NCBI GenBank assembly: GCA_900553755.1
Contig: USEX01000023.1
Span: 1 to 18,336, forward strand
Reading direction: 5' to 3'
From: an uncultured Clostridium sp.
Lineage (GTDB): Bacteria > Bacillota > Clostridia > TANB77 > CAG-508
Length of the DNA: 18,336 nt
Under the pieces are notes generated by a model. The model saw nothing but the letters and a program-made list of their open reading frames with translations, searched no databases and had not been told where the DNA came from. Below are positions 8,473-16,424 of the stretch, piece by piece (the first letter of the stretch is position 1; each line of letters starts with the position of its first letter). The position numbers were made by a program, and so were the translations under genes.

Positions 8473-8798
8473 TTGAGTCCTGTAAGAATTGATATATTTG
8501 ACTTTACTGAAAAAATAAGTGAAAAAAATTATAAAGATGAAGCATATTATAAAACAATATTAGGATTCGATACTCCAAAAGCAATGGCAGAAGCATTTAC
8601 AAGTGATTATGCCAATATGATAAGTAGCATAAAAAAATATGGAGGGTTTTATATCGGAAGATACGAGTTATCAAATGAAGCGTGGAGGTAACTACAGCAG
8701 AGATGGCTCTGTCAGTCCAGCATCTAAACGCGACGGCTTTCATACCAGCAGCAACAGCAGCATCGTTCGGTTCTCGTCCCACTTTAATAATTAAGTAG
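8473..8798 (+). pseudogene. Decayed FGE/SUMF1-like (C-type-lectin-fold) protein gene
   Basis: Three frames together look like one gene with internal loss. Frame 1 (8473-8691, TTG start after GAGGGGAG) encodes 72 residues ending KKYGGFYIGRYELSNE, which resembles the opening of the formylglycine-generating-enzyme-like domain. At about 8680 the frame stops making sense. From 8681 frame 2 encodes RGGNYSRDGSVSPASKR..., resembling the C-terminal RGG(Y/N)Y...PAS(Y/K)R motif of the same family. Frame 3 then supplies FGSRPTLIIK followed by TAG at 8796-8798, a typical family C-terminus. The middle of the domain is therefore missing and at least one further small frameshift lies near 8760-8768. The 5' end is probably also truncated, since it abuts the clpE promoter. 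Family assignment is from motif memory. Such proteins are often surface or DGR-target proteins in gut Clostridia. An active product is unlikely. Confidence 0.6.
8681..8764 (+). other. DGR-variable-region-like 3' end of the broken gene
   Basis: Read in frame 2, this stretch is dominated by codons that differ from AAC/AAT only at their A positions while keeping a C or T in third place: AAC, AGC (several), GAT, GTC, AGT, GAC, GGC, TTT, CAT. That is what adenine-specific mutagenic copying of an AAY-rich template would leave at the C-terminus of a C-type-lectin-fold target. GC content is 55 of 100 bases for 8681-8780, against 33 of 100 for 8581-8680 and 17 of 100 for 8801-8900. No template repeat or reverse transcriptase is in the window, so this is an inference. 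Serine-rich drift in an ordinary gene, or transfer from a GC-richer source, are the alternatives. Confidence 0.35.
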
Positions 8799-8812
8799 TG
8801 TATGCTATAACA

Positions 8813-8841
8813 TTGAATTTTAAATTTTATCATGTTATAAT
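8813..8841 (+). promoter_or_regulatory. Sigma-A-type promoter for the DUF4163 protein-topB-patatin transcript
   Basis: TTGAAT (8813-8818) and a perfect TATAAT (8836-8841) are 17 bases apart, 29 bases before the ATG at 8871. It is the only good promoter ahead of the closely spaced genes 8871-12530. No repeat suggesting an operator is visible. Confidence 0.75.
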
Positions 8842-8870
8842 TACAAAGAAAATGAATTTAGGAGTAGAAA

Positions 8871-9710
8871 ATGAAAACAAGAAAATTAATATATATATCA
8901 ATCTCGGTTATTTGTGCAGCTTGCATAATTATAGGAATATTTACGCAAGTAAAAAAATCATTCAAACCAAGAAATGTAATTAATACAGAAAATATAATAC
9001 AAACAGAAGAGAAAAAAAATACATTAAAAACGGCTGAGGATATAAAAAAGGAATTTAATGATATATTTGATAATAAATTTCATATAGATAATTATGATTC
9101 AAGCAGTATAAATAAAATTGATAGCACAAAAGAAATTGTGTATACATTTTTTGAATTGCAAGAGACGAAAGAAAACTATGATATAAATATCGCGTTGCCA
9201 ATAATAAATATAACAGATAATGTGGCAAGTGAGTTTAATACAAATACCCAAAATGTTTTTGCAAATAAGGCAAATGAAATATTTGAAAATGCTAAGGAAA
9301 ATACAGTTTATACTATAGAATATACAGGTTATATAAATGGAGATATAATGTCTGTAATAATAAAATCAACTTTGAAAGAAGCTTCAAATGCACAAAGAAC
9401 AATTGTACAAACATACAATTATAATTTGAAAACAGGTAAAGAAGCAACAATAGAAGATGCAATAGAGCAAAGAGGAACTACAAAAGATGATGTAAGTAAG
9501 AAGATAAACAATCAAATAAATCAAGCAATAAAAGAAGCAAATGATATCCAAGTTTCTGGTTATGAAGTTTTTGCAAGAGACATAAATGATGAAAGATATA
9601 AAGTAGAAAATACTGATACTTTCTATATGGGAGAAGATGGAACTTTGTACATTATATATGCATATGGCAATAACAAATTTACATCTGAAATGGATATTAT
9701 TGTAATATAA
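8871..9710 (+). CDS. Membrane-anchored protein with DUF4163/DUF3298-type domains
   Basis: A 279-residue protein with one N-terminal membrane segment (about residues 6-25) and an extracytoplasmic remainder. Residues about 85-190 (YDINIALPII...FANKANEIF...YTIEYTGYINGDIMSVII) resemble DUF4163. The following part (YNLKTGKEATIEDAI..., then the TFYMGEDGTLYIIYAYG end) resembles DUF3298. These two occur together in the anti-sigma factor RsiV and the deacetylase PdaC, where the pair binds wall components or lysozyme. Here there is neither a deacetylase domain nor an adjacent sigma factor gene, so only a wall- or envelope-associated role is inferred. The start is set by AGGAG six bases before the ATG. 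topB begins ten bases after the stop and shares its transcript. Confidence 0.75.
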   Translation: MKTRKLIYISISVICAACIIIGIFTQVKKSFKPRNVINTENIIQTEEKKNTLKTAEDIKKEFNDIFDNKFHIDNYDSSSINKIDSTKEIVYTFFELQETKENYDINIALPIINITDNVASEFNTNTQNVFANKANEIFENAKENTVYTIEYTGYINGDIMSVIIKSTLKEASNAQRTIVQTYNYNLKTGKEATIEDAIEQRGTTKDDVSKKINNQINQAIKEANDIQVSGYEVFARDINDERYKVENTDTFYMGEDGTLYIIYAYGNNKFTSEMDIIVI

Positions 9711-9720
9711 GAGGAGAATT

Positions 9721-11667
9721 ATGCCAAAGAAAATATTAATAACAGAGAAACCGTCTGTAGCAATGGAATTTGCAAAAGTATTAAATGCAAAAGGAACAAG
9801 AAGAGATGGATATATAGAGGCAGAAAATTGGATTATAACATGGTGTGTTGGTCATTTAGTAACAATGAGTTATCCAGAAAAGTATGATGAGAAACTAAAA
9901 TTCTGGAGATTGGATACATTGCCTTTTATACCAAAAGAATACAAATATGAGGTTATTGCTAATGTAGAAAAACAGTTTAATGTGATAAAGGAACTATTAC
10001 AAAGAGAAGAGGTAGACCAAATTTATGTGGCTACCGACTCAGGAAGAGAAGGGGAATACATATATAGATTAGTGGAGGCTAAGATAGGAGTCTCGGGCAA
10101 AGAAAGAAAAAGAGTGTGGATTGATTCACAAACAGAGGAAGAGATAAAAAGAGGAATTAAAGAGGCTAAATCGCTAGAAGAGTATGATAGCTTATCAGAT
10201 AGTGCGTATTTAAGAGCGAAAGAAGATTATTTAATAGGAATTAATTTTTCTAGGTTATTATCAATAATATATGGTAAAAGAGTGGCTAAAGATTTAGGAG
10301 AAGATAAAATAACTGTTTCAGTGGGAAGGGTTATGACTTGTGTTCTAGGAATGGTTGTTTCAAGAGAAAGAGAAATTAGAAACTTTGTAAAAACACCATA
10401 CTATAAAATTGTAGGAAATTTTAAAAATAATGATAAAAATTTTGAAGCGGAATGGAAAGTAACTTCAAACTCAAAAATGAATGAATCAATTAAATTGTAT
10501 AATGAAAGCGGATTCAAAAAAGAAAGTGATGCAAAAGAGTTTATATTATCATTGCAGGGAAAGAAAGCAAACATAAAAGAAATAAAAAAATCGAAAGTAA
10601 AAGAAAATGCACCTTTGCTATTTAATCTTGCTGAAATTCAGAATGAATGTACTAAAAGATTCAAAATAAAGCCAGACGAGACATTAGATATTATCCAAAA
10701 TTTATATGAAAAGAAATTAGTAACATATCCAAGAACTGATGCAAGAGTTATTTCAACTGCTGTTGCAAAAGTAATAAATAAAAACTTAAATGGAATTGCA
10801 AAAGGATACAAAGATGAAGAAGTAGGATTTTTGATGAAAAAGATGATAGATGAAAAATATTCTACTGATTTAATAAAAACAAAATATGTAAATGATAGCA
10901 AGATAACAGACCATTATGCAATAATACCAACTGGGCAAGGATATGAAAATTACGAAAAATTGCCAGAGCTTCAAAAGCAAGTTTATAAAATTATAGTAAA
11001 AAGATTTTTAGCTATTTTTTATCCACCAGCAGAGTTTAGTAAAGTTTCTGTAGTGGTAAAAGTGGAAAATGACAAAAATGAAGAAGAATTTAGCACTTCT
11101 GGGAAAATATGTACAAAGCAGGGATATTTAGAAGTGTTAAAACCTGCAAAAGAATATAAGTTATCAACAAATGACGAACAAAATGTGGAAAACAGTAATG
11201 GATTAGAAATATTGAATGAGTTAAAAAAAGGACAGGAACTAGAGGTTGAAAATTATTCAATAAAAGAAGCACAAACAAATCCACCTACCAGATATAATTC
11301 TGGTTCAATAATTCTAGCTATGGAAAATGCCGGAAAATTGATAGAAGATGAGGAACTTAGAGAGCAAATAAAAGGGGCTGGAATAGGAACAAGTGCAACA
11401 AGAGGAGAAATAATAAAAAAGCTAGAAAAGATTCAGTATATACAAATTAACAACAAAACCCAAATAGTTACACCTACAAAAAAAGGAGAAGCAATATATG
11501 ATGTAGTAAATAATTCTATGCCAGATATGCTAAACCCTAAATTAACTGCAAGTTGGGAAAAGGGCTTAGATATGGTTGCTAAAAAAGAAATAAAATCTGA
11601 TGAATTTATGAAAAAATTAGAAGCTTATATAAACTCTAAATTTAATAAATTAGTAATAAAATATTAA
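9721..11667 (+). CDS. topB: DNA topoisomerase III (type IA)
   Basis: Type IA topoisomerase that cuts one DNA strand through a 5'-phosphotyrosine and passes the other, resolving replication and recombination intermediates. The 648-residue protein starts with a TOPRIM domain (about 3-150) with catalytic Glu9 in ITEKPS and ATDSGREGE (Asp106, Glu110), the form usual in Bacillota TopB rather than DxDRE. The active-site tyrosine is Tyr336 in TYPRTD, and Arg338 is also conserved. TNPPTRYNSGSI and GTSATRGEI (from residue 556) close the core. The protein ends soon after the core and has no C-terminal zinc fingers, which fits topoisomerase III and argues against TopA. GAGGAG precedes the ATG. It lies between a DUF4163-type gene and a patatin gene. 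This is co-location only, with no functional tie evident. Confidence 0.95.
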   Translation: MPKKILITEKPSVAMEFAKVLNAKGTRRDGYIEAENWIITWCVGHLVTMSYPEKYDEKLKFWRLDTLPFIPKEYKYEVIANVEKQFNVIKELLQREEVDQIYVATDSGREGEYIYRLVEAKIGVSGKERKRVWIDSQTEEEIKRGIKEAKSLEEYDSLSDSAYLRAKEDYLIGINFSRLLSIIYGKRVAKDLGEDKITVSVGRVMTCVLGMVVSREREIRNFVKTPYYKIVGNFKNNDKNFEAEWKVTSNSKMNESIKLYNESGFKKESDAKEFILSLQGKKANIKEIKKSKVKENAPLLFNLAEIQNECTKRFKIKPDETLDIIQNLYEKKLVTYPRTDARVISTAVAKVINKNLNGIAKGYKDEEVGFLMKKMIDEKYSTDLIKTKYVNDSKITDHYAIIPTGQGYENYEKLPELQKQVYKIIVKRFLAIFYPPAEFSKVSVVVKVENDKNEEEFSTSGKICTKQGYLEVLKPAKEYKLSTNDEQNVENSNGLEILNELKKGQELEVENYSIKEAQTNPPTRYNSGSIILAMENAGKLIEDEELREQIKGAGIGTSATRGEIIKKLEKIQYIQINNKTQIVTPTKKGEAIYDVVNNSMPDMLNPKLTASWEKGLDMVAKKEIKSDEFMKKLEAYINSKFNKLVIKY

Positions 11668-11690
11668 AATTGTGTTGTGAGGAGGAAAAT

Positions 11691-12530
11691 ATGAAGATAG
11701 GATTAGCGTTAGCAGGCGGAGGAGTAAAAGGAGCAGGACATATAGGAGTAATTAAAGCTTTAGAAGAAAATGGAATAGAAATTGAATACATTGGTGGAAC
11801 AAGTATTGGAAGCATAGTTGCAGCTTTGTATGCAATGGGATATTCTACAGATGAAATGTTAAAATTGTTTAAATATTTTGCGAAAGATATTATGAAAGTT
11901 AGTCCAAAGTATTATTGGGCAAATGTAAAAAGCAAAAAGAATCTTATTGGAGAAGGAATTGTATCTGGTGAAAATATAGAGATTGCAATTAATGAATGTG
12001 CTACTTTAAAGCATATGAGAAAAATTACCGATTTAAAAATGCCAGTAGTAATGCCCACAGTTGATATAAAAAACAATAGAAAATACGTTTTTACTAATCA
12101 TGCATTCGATGATAATTTCAGTAGTGAAAACTATATTAATGATGTCTCAATAGGTAAAGCGGTTCGTGCAAGTGCTAGCTACCCAGGAATGTTTGCTCCA
12201 ACAATAATTGGTGATCATAAATTTGTGGATGGTGGAATTATAGATAATTTACCTACTCATGAAGTAAGAAAACTAGGAGCAGAAAAAGTTTTGTCTGTAA
12301 GGTTTAGCTCAGAAAACACAACAGACCCTAAAAGTCTAATAGAAGTGGTAGTAAAATCAATTGATTTATTATTTGATCAGAGAACTGCATATGAAGTACA
12401 GAGTAGTGATTATGCCTTAACATTGGATTTGGCAGAGGCTAGTGTGTTTAATATAAAGAAAATTGATTATTGCTATGAGCAGGGATATATTGCAGCAATA
12501 ACTAATATAGACAAAATTAAGAAGATGTGA
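11691..12530 (+). CDS. Patatin-like phospholipase family protein (RssA/YlbK type)
   Basis: Predicted serine acyl hydrolase with the patatin Ser-Asp dyad. The 279-residue protein begins with the oxyanion-hole loop AGGGVKGAGHIG (residues 8-19), then the nucleophile elbow GTSIG with Ser38. Asp180 lies in the FVDGGIIDNLP motif. No signal peptide is present, so it acts inside the cell or at the inner face of the membrane. The lipid substrate cannot be told. ATG 11691 is preferred because AGGAGG (11680-11685) is five bases upstream. A longer in-frame start at 11670 would place that ribosome site inside the gene. It begins 23 bases after topB and is probably on the same transcript. Confidence 0.93.
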   Translation: MKIGLALAGGGVKGAGHIGVIKALEENGIEIEYIGGTSIGSIVAALYAMGYSTDEMLKLFKYFAKDIMKVSPKYYWANVKSKKNLIGEGIVSGENIEIAINECATLKHMRKITDLKMPVVMPTVDIKNNRKYVFTNHAFDDNFSSENYINDVSIGKAVRASASYPGMFAPTIIGDHKFVDGGIIDNLPTHEVRKLGAEKVLSVRFSSENTTDPKSLIEVVVKSIDLLFDQRTAYEVQSSDYALTLDLAEASVFNIKKIDYCYEQGYIAAITNIDKIKKM

Positions 12531-12536
12531 TAGAAT
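12508..12536 (+). promoter_or_regulatory. Possible promoter for the gene at 12583
   Basis: TAGACA (12508-12513) and TAGAAT (12531-12536), spaced by 17 bases, straddle the patatin stop codon and end 46 bases before the next start. The match is imperfect, and AT-rich DNA gives such matches by chance, so this is tentative. It would make the next gene independent of topB. Confidence 0.4.
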
Positions 12537-12582
12537 ACGGTTATCCTAAAACATAAAAAATTAATTATGGGAGGAAAGCATT

Positions 12583-13272
12583 ATGCAAGAAAAACATCGG
12601 TTTAGGAATGTGATTCTGAACGGTAAAACAATCAGTGGAACATTCGATTGTGAATTTTCTGATTCGACAATCATGCTTACAAAGGTTGAGGAATATGATT
12701 TAAAAAGGTATTTCTTCAACATGGATGCAGAAAAGCAAGCAGTAGTTGAAAATTGGCTGTTTGGAGAAGTTGCCTCTGATGAAAGAGAAAAAGAATTCAT
12801 TTCTCATGTGGCAGTAGCTCTAAAAAAAGTAGAAAAAGATTATTGGATTTCCACAATAGAACCTTCTATTGCGGAAGACAAAAAAATCAAGTTCGAAATT
12901 GGAAAAAATCCGGCTGTAGGTATTACAAAATATCAATGGCTTGGAATAGCTAAAAAATATGCTCCTGAATATGGTTCAAGGTTAGCAACATACTTTGAAT
13001 TGATATTGTGGTATTGCTATAGAGCATATACAATGGATATCAATGTAAGAAAACTGTTGCAAAACTATAGTATAGAACTTGAGCTAGCTAAAACAGGTTC
13101 AAAAAATGTCCTAGGATTTAGCGATGGTATTACCAATACTGTCAAAGTTACGACCATAGCTGGAAGACCTATACTTGTAGGCAAGCCATTTAACGGTGAA
13201 GGGAGTATAATAGATATAGAAACAAATGGAGAACTAAAATTTTCTACTGGAGTAATTGTACTCTCTGATTAA
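12583..13272 (+). CDS. Protein of unknown function, 229 aa
   Basis: Not confidently recognised. A soluble protein with no signal peptide or membrane segment, started at an ATG after GGGAGGA (12569-12575). It opens with a small beta-rich-looking part (RFRNVILNGKTISGTFDCEF, residues 6-25) and an acidic helical middle. After that come KNPAVG...W...AKKYAPEYGSRL near 108-133, TGSKNVLGFSDGITNTVK near 176-193, and a Gly-rich C-terminus ending STGVIVLSD. From memory, the order GSRL...TGS-x-x-V-x-GF-x-D...VL at the end resembles a family of gut-phage and gut-Clostridia proteins with C-type-lectin-like ends. This was not searched and the match is weak. It has its own possible promoter and an exceptionally strong terminator, so it is a single-gene unit placed between topB-patatin and murA, perhaps an accessory insertion. 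Confidence 0.75.
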   Translation: MQEKHRFRNVILNGKTISGTFDCEFSDSTIMLTKVEEYDLKRYFFNMDAEKQAVVENWLFGEVASDEREKEFISHVAVALKKVEKDYWISTIEPSIAEDKKIKFEIGKNPAVGITKYQWLGIAKKYAPEYGSRLATYFELILWYCYRAYTMDINVRKLLQNYSIELELAKTGSKNVLGFSDGITNTVKVTTIAGRPILVGKPFNGEGSIIDIETNGELKFSTGVIVLSD

Positions 13273-13280
13273 TTAATTTA

Positions 13281-13324
13281 GTCCCACCTTTGAAATTTCA
13301 AAGGTGGGAGTTTTAACTTTTTTT
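13281..13324 (+). terminator. Very strong intrinsic terminator after the unknown gene
   Basis: A perfect 26-base palindrome (13281-13306) gives an 11-bp stem CCCACCTTTGA/TCAAAGGTGGG with an AATT loop. GTTTTAAC and then nine Ts (13316-13324) follow. It lies eight bases after the stop codon at 13272 and isolates the division cluster from upstream transcription. Confidence 0.92.
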
Positions 13325-13382
13325 ATGTAAAAACATATTATATAACATAATATATATAAATAAGAGAGGCAAAGGTGATAAT

Positions 13383-14639
13383 ATGTGCTGTTACATAATA
13401 GATGGAGGAAAAAAGTTAGATGGAATCGTTAAAGTATCAGGTTCAAAAAATGCTGCACTTCCAATAATATCAGCTGCGATTCTAAATGGAGGAATTACAA
13501 AATTATATAATATTCCAAATATTCATGATACAAGAATAACTTTGGAAATACTAAAATATTTAGGTTGCAAAGTTAATAAAAATAATGATAAAATAGAAAT
13601 AAATTCTAAAAATATAACAAAAAAAGATATTCCAGAAAAGCTTATGAGAGAAATGAGGTCAACTGTAATTATAGCAGGAGCATTGCTGGGCAGATTTAAG
13701 GAAGTTATATTTTCATATCCAGGAGGATGTGATATAGGAGCAAGACCAATTGACCTGCATTTGAAAGCTTTTAAAAGATTAGGAGTAAATATTACAGAAG
13801 AATATGGATTTATTAAGTGCAAATGTGATAAAATAGTAGGTGCAAATATAGACTTGGATTTTCCAAGTGTAGGTGCAACAGAAAATGTTATTTTAGCATC
13901 AATTTATTGTGAAGGAAAAACGGTAATTACAAATGCTGCAAAAGAACCGGAAATAATAGATTTAAGCAATATGCTAAATAAAATGGGAGCAAATATTCAA
14001 GGAGCAGGAACGAATGTAATAGAAATAACAGGAGTTCAAAAATTAAAAAATGTAGGATATAGAATAATTGCTGATAGAATAGAAGCTGGTACATTGTTGT
14101 GTGCTGCTGCTATAACAGGTGGCAAAGTAAAAATTACTAATATGAATCCAGAGCATATAACAGCGGTTCTATCTAAATTAGAAGAAACCGGCTGCAAATT
14201 GGAAATTGGAGATAGCTTTGTACAATTAGTTGCTCCAAAAAGACTAAAAGCAGTAGAAATAAAAACATTACCATATCCGGGATTCCCAACAGATATGCAA
14301 TCTATATTTGGCAGCATGCTAACGGCTGCAAAGGGAACATCAATAATAACTGAAAATATATTTGAGAATAGGTTTAAATATGCGACAGAATTAAATAGAA
14401 TGGGAGCAAAAACCAAAACAGAAGGAAAAACACTAATAATATCGGGAACAAGAAAACTAACAGCGGCAAATGTAAGCAGCACAGACCTTAGAGGAGGGGC
14501 AGCGCTTGTGTTAGCAGGATTAGTGGCAAAGGGGAGAACAAAAGTAGATAATATAGATTATATCTTAAGAGGATATGAAGGATTAGATAAAAAATTAAGT
14601 TTATTAGGAGCTAACATAAAAAGACAAGAAGGTGACTAA
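13383..14639 (+). CDS. murA: UDP-N-acetylglucosamine 1-carboxyvinyltransferase
   Basis: First committed enzyme of peptidoglycan precursor synthesis: it transfers enolpyruvate from phosphoenolpyruvate to UDP-GlcNAc in the cytoplasm and is the target of fosfomycin. The 418-residue protein has normal length. The substrate-binding GSKNAAL places Lys22-Asn23 exactly as in the family. The catalytic loop PGGCDIGARPIDLHLKA carries Cys116, so it is the fosfomycin-sensitive cysteine form rather than the aspartate form. The C-terminal TDLRGGAALVLAGLVAKG and a YILRGYEGLDKKL end are also typical. It follows a strong terminator and an AT-rich leader of about 60 bases with no convincing promoter, and AAAGGTGAT precedes the ATG. 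ftsQ starts on the base after its stop codon, so the two are translationally coupled. A second MurA paralogue elsewhere is common in Bacillota. Confidence 0.96.
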   Translation: MCCYIIDGGKKLDGIVKVSGSKNAALPIISAAILNGGITKLYNIPNIHDTRITLEILKYLGCKVNKNNDKIEINSKNITKKDIPEKLMREMRSTVIIAGALLGRFKEVIFSYPGGCDIGARPIDLHLKAFKRLGVNITEEYGFIKCKCDKIVGANIDLDFPSVGATENVILASIYCEGKTVITNAAKEPEIIDLSNMLNKMGANIQGAGTNVIEITGVQKLKNVGYRIIADRIEAGTLLCAAAITGGKVKITNMNPEHITAVLSKLEETGCKLEIGDSFVQLVAPKRLKAVEIKTLPYPGFPTDMQSIFGSMLTAAKGTSIITENIFENRFKYATELNRMGAKTKTEGKTLIISGTRKLTAANVSSTDLRGGAALVLAGLVAKGRTKVDNIDYILRGYEGLDKKLSLLGANIKRQEGD

Positions 14640-15656
14640 ATGAGAATAAAAAAAGATAAAAGAGATTTATATGATTTTGAGGTTGAAGAGGAAAAAGAGA
14701 GAAAAAAGAAGAAGAAGAAAAATAAAAAAATAGACGATACCAAAAAAGTTAGAAAAATAGATCCAGAGAACGAGATAATAATAGGGGTTACAAGGTATCC
14801 ATCACCTGAAGAGAAAAATAAAAAGAATAGTAAGAAAACAAAAGATAAAAGACCTAAAAAGGTAATATCTAAGGATAAAGAGATAACTGAATATACAAAA
14901 AATAAGCAAGAAAAAAAGGCCAGTATTATAGGCAAAATATTAAAATGGACAAGCCTATTTTTAGTATTTATAGCGATGATAGTATTTGCAACAGTATCAC
15001 CAATATTCAATATAACGGAAGTTGATGTAACAGGAAATAAAAGATTATCTAAAGAACAGGTTGTTGATTTATCTGGAATTGAAACTGATGAAAATATTTT
15101 TAAAGAAAATTTAAGTGATTCAAAAAAGTCAATAAAACAAAGTGGCTATATAGAAAGTGTAAATATAAAAAGGATATTGCCAAATAAAGTAGAAATAAAT
15201 ATAGTAGAAAGAGAAGCTACCTTTGCAAGTAAATTTGGAAATGGGTATATATATCTTAATAACCAAGGATATATTTTAGAGATAAATGAAAAAAACGATA
15301 ATTTACCAGAGCTTGTAGGGTTAAGTACTAGTGGCGAAAGTGTTGCAGAGGGAAATAGGCTTAATAATGCAGACTTAAAGAAATTAAGTGTGGTATTAAA
15401 AATAATGTCTACTGCAAATGTAAAAAATATATCTGGTTTAATTAATAGAATAGATATTACAGACGAAAGTAATTATAAATTGTATTTTGATTCCGAGCAG
15501 AAGATAGCATATTTGGGCGATTGCTCAGATTTGGAAACTAGAATGCTTTATTTAGCTGCAATATTAGAAAAAGAAAAAGGAAATCCTGGGGAGATTTTTG
15601 TAAATATAAACTTAAATACAGATGATGCTTTCTTTAGAGAAAGTGTACAACGTTAG
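14640..15656 (+). CDS. ftsQ: Cell division protein FtsQ/DivIB
   Basis: Bitopic divisome protein that links FtsL and FtsB/DivIC to septal wall synthesis. The 338 residues form a long, very charged cytoplasmic tail (1-100, runs of Lys and Glu), one membrane segment (about 101-120, LKWTSLFLVFIAMIVFATVS), a POTRA domain (about 124-193, FNITEVDVTGNKRLSKEQVV...SGYIESVNIKRILPNKVEI) and a beta domain (about 200-335). The POTRA domain directly after the membrane segment is diagnostic. The unusually basic tail is longer than in many relatives. ATG follows the murA TAA without a gap and GAAGGTGA serves as ribosome site. In Bacillus the orthologous divIB is likewise followed by DUF881 genes, sbp and ftsA. 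Confidence 0.92.
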   Translation: MRIKKDKRDLYDFEVEEEKERKKKKKKNKKIDDTKKVRKIDPENEIIIGVTRYPSPEEKNKKNSKKTKDKRPKKVISKDKEITEYTKNKQEKKASIIGKILKWTSLFLVFIAMIVFATVSPIFNITEVDVTGNKRLSKEQVVDLSGIETDENIFKENLSDSKKSIKQSGYIESVNIKRILPNKVEINIVEREATFASKFGNGYIYLNNQGYILEINEKNDNLPELVGLSTSGESVAEGNRLNNADLKKLSVVLKIMSTANVKNISGLINRIDITDESNYKLYFDSEQKIAYLGDCSDLETRMLYLAAILEKEKGNPGEIFVNINLNTDDAFFRESVQR

Positions 15657-15672
15657 AAAGGGAGGTACACTA

Positions 15673-16404
15673 GTGAATAAAAAACAAATAGCAATTATAT
15701 TAGGAATAGTATGTTTTCTATTAACTATAGGAATATGCATACAAGCAAAAACAATAAAAAATGCAAACAAAGTAGTTGGTCAAACATTTACAAATAATGA
15801 TTTAAGAGACCAGGTACTAAGATGGAAAGAAAGATACGATACTGCATATAGAGATTTACAAGAAGCGGAAAAAACATTAGAGAATGTTAGACAAACTGCT
15901 ACAGCAGATAAGGATGAAGAAAAAGATAAAGAGAAAGAATTAAAAAACAATAATATGTTGATAGGGTTAACTAATGTTATTGGAGAAGGAGTAATAGTTA
16001 CATTAAAAGATGACCCATCAGTTACAGTGGATACAATTAGCCTTACTGATGATATAAGCAGGCACATTGTGCATGATGCCGATATAAAATCAATAGTTAA
16101 TGAGCTAAAAAATGCAGGAGCAGAAGCTATATCTATTAATGGGCAAAGAATAGTAGCTACAACTTCTATTACATGTGAAGGAAATGTAATTAATATAAAT
16201 GGGGAAAAAGTTAGCTCACCATTTGTAATTAAAGCAATAGGTCAATCATTAAGAATGTATTCAGCATTAATGAGAGGTGGAGGATATGTGCAGGTTCTAA
16301 ATGCAGCAGGAACACCAACTACTGTTAAGCAGGCAGAGAATATAAAAATACCTAAATTTACAGGTATAATAAGTTCAAAATATTTGAAATATCTAGAAAA
16401 ATGA
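15673..16404 (+). CDS. DUF881 family membrane-anchored protein (first copy)
   Basis: A 243-residue member of the DUF881 family (YlxW/YlxX type), encoded between divIB and ftsA in many Bacillota; its biochemical role is not established. It has one N-terminal membrane segment (about residues 6-25), an extracellular coiled coil (about 43-95, ending in a Lys/Glu/Asp-rich stretch) and the DUF881 domain. That domain shows MLIGLTNVIGEGVIVTLKDD, IKSIVNELKNAGAEAISING and SSPFVIKAIGQSLRM. The start is taken as GTG 15673 because GGGAGG (15660-15665) lies seven bases before it. A longer in-frame ATG at 15622 would overlap the ftsQ end. It is closely followed by a second copy. Confidence 0.9.
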   Translation: MNKKQIAIILGIVCFLLTIGICIQAKTIKNANKVVGQTFTNNDLRDQVLRWKERYDTAYRDLQEAEKTLENVRQTATADKDEEKDKEKELKNNNMLIGLTNVIGEGVIVTLKDDPSVTVDTISLTDDISRHIVHDADIKSIVNELKNAGAEAISINGQRIVATTSITCEGNVININGEKVSSPFVIKAIGQSLRMYSALMRGGGYVQVLNAAGTPTTVKQAENIKIPKFTGIISSKYLKYLEK

Positions 16405-16424
16405 AAAGGAAATGGTGAGGCATA

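Noticed and set aside
8681..8800. GC-rich island as a structured non-coding RNA
   Set aside because: In an AT-rich genome such a spike can mark an RNA, and a small hairpin (CAGAG-ATGG-CTCTG, 8698-8711) exists. I found no larger fold or terminator, and the RGG...PAS and FGSRPTLIIK protein signals explain it better.
8597..8833. Minus-strand ORF of 78 residues across the GC-rich island
   Set aside because: It has no ribosome site, crosses the promoter of the 8871 gene and is the antisense of the better-supported FGE-like remnant.
13325..13382. Promoter directly before murA
   Set aside because: Several TATA-like strings occur but none has an acceptable -35 at 16-18 bases, so no site is called.
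14036..15010. Minus-strand ORFs over murA and ftsQ, including the Phe/Ser-rich one at 14636-15010
   Set aside because: Low-complexity antisense of Lys/Glu-rich coding sequence; shadows of well-identified genes.
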